From Sphingomonas bacterium (GTDB taxonomy: Bacteria; Pseudomonadota; Alphaproteobacteria; Sphingomonadales; Sphingomonadaceae), in assembly GCF_903643065.1 (NCBI RefSeq), contig NZ_CAHJWX010000076.1, positions 1 through 7,402 of the forward strand: a DNA stretch of 7,402 nucleotides, given 5' to 3'. The stretch's first letter is position 1, and each line of letters opens with the position of its first letter. The notes below the pieces were generated by a model, which searched no databases, had not been told where the DNA came from, and saw only the letters and a program-made list of their open reading frames with translations. Shown here in pieces: positions 4,153 to 7,402 of this stretch. The position numbers and the translations under genes are program-made.

Positions 4153-6312
4153 ATGAAGATCATGACGGCAGCGATCGGCGCGATGGCGCTGGTCGCCGGC
4201 AATGCCCGCGCGCAGACCGCGCCGGCGACGCCCGAAATCGCTACCGGGATCGCTCCCGAAACAGCTGACGTCACCGTCACCGCGCAGCGCCAGCCCTATC
4301 TGGGCGATACGCCGCTGCGCCTCCTGCCGCAGGAGGTGCAGCTGCTCGACGCCGCCACGCTCGACCGCGCCGGCATCACCCGGCTACAGACCGCGCTCGA
4401 TTTCGTCGCCGGCGTCGCGCGCCAGAACAATCTGGGCGGGCTGTTCGACGGTTATGCGATCCGCGGCTTCGCGGGCGACGAGAACCTGGCGGGCAATTAC
4501 CTGCTCAACGGCTTCAACGCCTCGCGCGGCTATGGCGGCCCGCGCGACGCTTCCAACATCGAGCGGATCGAGGTGGTCAAGGGTCCCACCTCCGCGCTGT
4601 TCGGCCGGGGCGATCCGGGAGGCGTGGTCAACATCGTCACGAAAAAGCCGTTCTTCGGCTATGGCGGCAGCGTGGAGGCGAGCGGCGGCAGCTACAATGA
4701 GCGCCGCGTCGAGGGTGACGTCAACACGCGGCTGGCGGCCAATCTCGCGCTGCGCGTCACGGGCGCGTATGACGAAGGCGACAGCTTTCGCGACACGGTC
4801 CACCACCGCACCTACACGGTCACGCCATCGGTGCTGTGGAAGCTGGGGAGCGACACCAGCCTGACCTATGAGCTGGAATATCTGCTCCAGTTCATCCCGC
4901 TCGATCGCGGTGTCGTCTCGGTCGCCGGCCGGCTCGGCGTCGTGCCGCGCCAGCGCTTCCTCGATGAGCCCGGCGACGGCCCGATCCGCACGCAGGCGTT
5001 GGGCCACCAGCTCCAGCTCCAGCACGATTTCAGCGCCGGCTGGTCCGTCCTGCTCGGCGCCTCCTACCGCGACACCAGCCTGTACGGCTATGCCACCGAC
5101 GCCGAGAACGCCGACGCGCGCCAGAAGCTGTTCACCGACGGGCAGACGCTGTCGCGCCAGCGCCGCCTGCGCGACTACGACACCGGCGACACCACGGTCC
5201 GAGGCGAGCTGAGCGGCCGCTTCGCGACCTTCGGGGTCGATCACCGGCTGCAGGTCGGCGCCGATTGGGACTGGTTCACGCTGGTCCAGGTCGTCACCCG
5301 CTTCCGCCCGCCCGCCGTCGCGCGCCAGACCACGCTGGCCGCCGGCGACGCGGTCAACATCTTCGCGCCCGTCTACGGCACGCTGCCCGCGACCGGCGCC
5401 TTCATCTCCACCCGCGAGACGGACGAAGAGGCGGGCGTTTACATGCAGGACCTGGTCGCGCTCGCGCCCTGGCTCGAACTGCGCGCCGGCGGCCGCTTCG
5501 ATCGGTACGAGCAGCACCTGGTCGATCGCCTGACCAACCGCGTCACGCGGCAGGACAAGACCGCGTGGAACCCGCAGGTCGGCGTCAGCATCCTGCCGAC
5601 GCGGACGCTGACGCTCTATGCCAGTTATGGCGAGGGCTTCCGCCCCAACAGCGGCTCCGACGTGACCGGCGCGGCGTTCGCGCCCGAACAGACGCGGTCG
5701 GGCGAGGTCGGCGCCAAGCTCGCCGCGTTCGGCGCTCGGCTCGCCGGCAGCCTGGCGCTGTTCACGATGCATCGCGACAACGTGCTGACCGCCGATCCGG
5801 TCAACAGCGGCTTCTCGCTCGCGATCGGCCGCGCGCGCAGCCGCGGCGTCGAGGCGTCGGTCACCGGCCACCTGCCCGGCCATGTCGATGCCGTGCTCAA
5901 TTACGCCTATACCGACGCGGTCATCGCGCGCGCGGCGCTGGACCCGAACTTCGGCTTCGCGCTGCGGGCGGGCGATCCGCTGATCAACGTGCCGAAGAAC
6001 AGCGCGAGCGGCCTGCTGATCAAGTCGTTCCAGCTCGGCGATCGCCAGCTGAGCCTGGGCGCCACGGTCAATTACGTCGGCCGCCGCGTCGGCCAGACCG
6101 GCTATCGCTACGCCGACGGCAGCCAGTTCACCCTGCCCGCGTACACGATCGCGGGCGCGACCGCCTCGATCGATCTGGTGCCGCGCGTCCGACTGGCGGT
6201 GGACGTCACCAACCTGTTCGATCGCGCCTATTACCCGAGCTCCTATTCGCGGGTCTGGGTGACGCCGGGCGCGCCGCGCGAGGCGATGGAGCGGCTGCGC
6301 TTCGCCTTTTAG
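4153..6312 (+). CDS. TonB-dependent siderophore-type outer-membrane receptor
   Basis: This is a 22-stranded-barrel type outer-membrane transporter expected to import a ferric siderophore with energy from TonB-ExbB-ExbD. It has 719 residues, normal for the family. A signal peptide is clear: MKIM, a hydrophobic core, then cleavage probably after NARA (A20/Q21). The TonB box is DVTVTAQR (39-46). The plug domain follows (about 50-165), with AIRGF and the family signature IERIEVVKGPTSALFGRGDPGGVVNIVTK (136-164); the barrel runs from about 170 to the end. The late barrel shows YASYGEGFRPNSG and NLFDRAYYPSSY, and the chain ends in RLRFAF, a C-terminal phenylalanine typical of barrel assembly signals. 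No N-terminal STN signalling domain is present, so sigma/anti-sigma surface signalling is unlikely. Similarity of the plug to FhuA/FpvA-class receptors suggests a siderophore, but the substrate cannot be read from sequence. No siderophore synthesis or TonB genes are in the window. Confidence 0.94.
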   Translation: MKIMTAAIGAMALVAGNARAQTAPATPEIATGIAPETADVTVTAQRQPYLGDTPLRLLPQEVQLLDAATLDRAGITRLQTALDFVAGVARQNNLGGLFDGYAIRGFAGDENLAGNYLLNGFNASRGYGGPRDASNIERIEVVKGPTSALFGRGDPGGVVNIVTKKPFFGYGGSVEASGGSYNERRVEGDVNTRLAANLALRVTGAYDEGDSFRDTVHHRTYTVTPSVLWKLGSDTSLTYELEYLLQFIPLDRGVVSVAGRLGVVPRQRFLDEPGDGPIRTQALGHQLQLQHDFSAGWSVLLGASYRDTSLYGYATDAENADARQKLFTDGQTLSRQRRLRDYDTGDTTVRGELSGRFATFGVDHRLQVGADWDWFTLVQVVTRFRPPAVARQTTLAAGDAVNIFAPVYGTLPATGAFISTRETDEEAGVYMQDLVALAPWLELRAGGRFDRYEQHLVDRLTNRVTRQDKTAWNPQVGVSILPTRTLTLYASYGEGFRPNSGSDVTGAAFAPEQTRSGEVGAKLAAFGARLAGSLALFTMHRDNVLTADPVNSGFSLAIGRARSRGVEASVTGHLPGHVDAVLNYAYTDAVIARAALDPNFGFALRAGDPLINVPKNSASGLLIKSFQLGDRQLSLGATVNYVGRRVGQTGYRYADGSQFTLPAYTIAGATASIDLVPRVRLAVDVTNLFDRAYYPSSYSRVWVTPGAPREAMERLRFAF

Positions 6313-6334
6313 ACGCGGTGTTCGACGTGCTAAT

Positions 6335-6349
6335 GTTCGTGTAATGTTC
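6335..6349 (+). promoter_or_regulatory. LexA (SOS) box, GTTC-N7-GTTC
   Basis: GTTCGTGTAATGTTC is an exact match to the direct-repeat LexA box of alphaproteobacteria. It is part of a larger direct repeat: TAATGTTC occurs at 6331-6338 and again at 6342-6349, 11 bases apart. A third GTTC stands at 6320-6323. A possible promoter, TTTAGA (6308-6313), 17 bases, TAATGT (6331-6336), would place LexA over the -10 region and start site. The box ends seven bases before the ATG of a translesion polymerase, the expected kind of SOS target. Confidence 0.85.
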
Positions 6350-6356
6350 CACGGCC

Positions 6357-7402
6357 ATGCCGCTGCCCGAGTCGCCCGCGCTGCCCCCGCGCCCGCTGCG
6401 CTGGCTGTTCCTCGACCTCAACTCGTATTTCGCCTCGGTCGAGCAGCAGCTTCAGCCGGGGCTGCGGGGCCGGCCGGTGATCGTCGCGCCGGTCGGCTCG
6501 GACACCACCGTCGCGATCGCCGCCTCGATCGAGGCGAAGCGGTTCGGCATCACCACGGGCACGCCGGTGTGGGAAGCGAAGCAGAAATGCCGCGAGGTGA
6601 TCGTCACGCCCGCGCGGCACGACCGTTATGTCGAGTTCCACGAGCGCGTCGTCGCGGAAGTGTGGCGGCACGTCCCCGTCACCCGCGTCTGCTCGATCGA
6701 TGAGATGGCCTGCCGCCTGCTCGACAACGAGAACGGGCGCGACGCGGCGACCGCGCTGGCGCGGCGGATTAAGGCGGGCATCCGCGCCAATGTCGGCGAG
6801 CGGCTCACCTCGTCGATCGGCATCGCGCCCAATCGCCTCCTCGCCAAGCTCGCCTCCGATCTCCGCAAGCCCGACGGGCTGGTGGTGTTCGAGGATCGCG
6901 ACCTGCCGCACGCGCTTTACCCGCTGGCACTGCGCGAGATCGCCGGCATCGGCGCGAACATGGAGGCGCGGCTCGCGCGCGACGGCGTCAACGACATCCG
7001 CCAGCTTTGCGAACGCCGCCCGCGCGACGCCGGCCATGCCTGGGGCGGGGTGGAGGGCGACCGGCTCTGGTGGCTGCTCCACGGCGTCGACCTGCCGGAG
7101 AAGCCGACGCAGAGCCGCACGATCGGCCATTCCCATGTCCTCTCGCCCCGCCATCGCGGCCCCGAGCCCGCGCGTCTCACCGCGCGCCGCCTCGCGCTCA
7201 AGGCCGCCAGCCGGCTGCGCCGCAAGGGCTATGCCGCGCGGCTGCTGGTGCTCCACGGCAAGTGGGAGGGCTCCAAGGCGAGCTGGCGGCAGTCGATCAG
7301 GCTGCCCGCGACGCAGGACAGCTTCACCGTGCTCGCCCGGCTGGACGCGCTGTGGCCCCGGCTGCGCGAGGCGGCGCGCGCGCAGCCCGGCGGGTTCGGC
7401 CT
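6357..7402 (+). CDS. Y-family (UmuC/DinB-like) translesion DNA polymerase, 3' end cut by window edge
   Basis: Y-family polymerases copy past damaged bases with low fidelity. I read 348 full codons from ATG 6357 to the edge without a stop. The metal-binding residues are intact: D20 in LFLDLNSYFASVEQ (palm) and D115-E116 in VCSIDEMACRL. Other landmarks are IAASIEAKRFGITTGTPVWEAK, TSSIGIAPNRLLAKLASDLRKPDGL, the helix-hairpin-helix thumb IAGIGANMEARL (195-206), and the linker TIGHSHVL leading into the little-finger domain. Intact acidic residues argue against ImuB, which lacks them. The CSIDE-ACRLL wording resembles the ImpB/MucB/SamB-like polymerases annotated in alphaproteobacteria rather than E. 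coli DinB, so no symbol is given. Roughly the last 60-80 residues are missing. An in-frame TAA at 6342-6344 makes 6357 the first usable start; there is no good Shine-Dalgarno. LexA control is strongly suggested by the adjacent box. Confidence 0.93.
   Translation, partial: MPLPESPALPPRPLRWLFLDLNSYFASVEQQLQPGLRGRPVIVAPVGSDTTVAIAASIEAKRFGITTGTPVWEAKQKCREVIVTPARHDRYVEFHERVVAEVWRHVPVTRVCSIDEMACRLLDNENGRDAATALARRIKAGIRANVGERLTSSIGIAPNRLLAKLASDLRKPDGLVVFEDRDLPHALYPLALREIAGIGANMEARLARDGVNDIRQLCERRPRDAGHAWGGVEGDRLWWLLHGVDLPEKPTQSRTIGHSHVLSPRHRGPEPARLTARRLALKAASRLRRKGYAARLLVLHGKWEGSKASWRQSIRLPATQDSFTVLARLDALWPRLREAARAQPGGFG

Noticed and set aside
4384..5883. Open frame of about 500 codons on the minus strand, antisense to the receptor
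   Set aside because: The translation is rich in R, A, G and D with no recognisable domain, and it exactly underlies a clear receptor gene. Long antisense frames are expected in high-GC codon usage.
6330..7256. Open frame of about 300 codons on the minus strand across the polymerase
   Set aside because: The plus strand encodes a Y-family polymerase with catalytic residues; the antisense product has no recognisable features.

Overview
The window reads as high-GC (about two thirds G+C by eye) alphaproteobacterial chromosome, most likely from a Sphingomonas-like organism. The evidence is the mraZ-rsmH start of a division/cell-wall cluster, an alphaproteobacterial-type LexA box (GTTC-N7-GTTC), a Y-family polymerase of the alphaproteobacterial type, and the style of the TonB-dependent receptor. 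The genus is inferred from protein style, not proven.

Left part, minus strand (1-2765). Reading leftwards: a cysteine synthase (cysK-like, 2765-1794); a small single-pass membrane protein (1744-1502) with its own candidate promoter; a 256-bp non-coding control region (1246-1501); then mraZ (1245-754) and rsmH (757 to beyond the left edge). mraZ and rsmH are coupled by a GTGA start/stop overlap. The control region holds a helically phased array of four G-runs, a small palindrome and a leader hairpin, and is the presumed promoter/operator of the dcw (division and cell wall) cluster.

Middle (2766-4086). A divergent intergenic region, visibly poorer in GC, is bracketed by inverted arrays of a 7-bp repeat (GGGAGCA). 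One array lies upstream of cysK and the other abuts the start codon of the next gene. That gene, on the plus strand, encodes a full-length RNA ligase of the T4 Rnl1 type with every nucleotidyltransferase motif intact. It has no recognisable Shine-Dalgarno sequence and no RNA kinase/phosphatase neighbour inside the window. It is the best candidate here for an uncharacterised system.

Right part, plus strand (4087-7402). A TonB-dependent siderophore-type outer-membrane receptor follows. A perfect 17-bp dyad lies just in front of its ribosome binding site and fits the TGA-N9-TCA pattern of the alphaproteobacterial iron-responsive operator. Next comes a Y-family translesion DNA polymerase, cut by the right edge, with a perfect LexA box seven bases before its ATG. 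That box points to SOS control.

The genes do not form one pathway. They are several short units: sulfur assimilation, envelope/division with ribosome modification, RNA repair, iron uptake and DNA-damage tolerance, each with its own local control signal. No mobile element, tRNA, rRNA or CRISPR array was seen.
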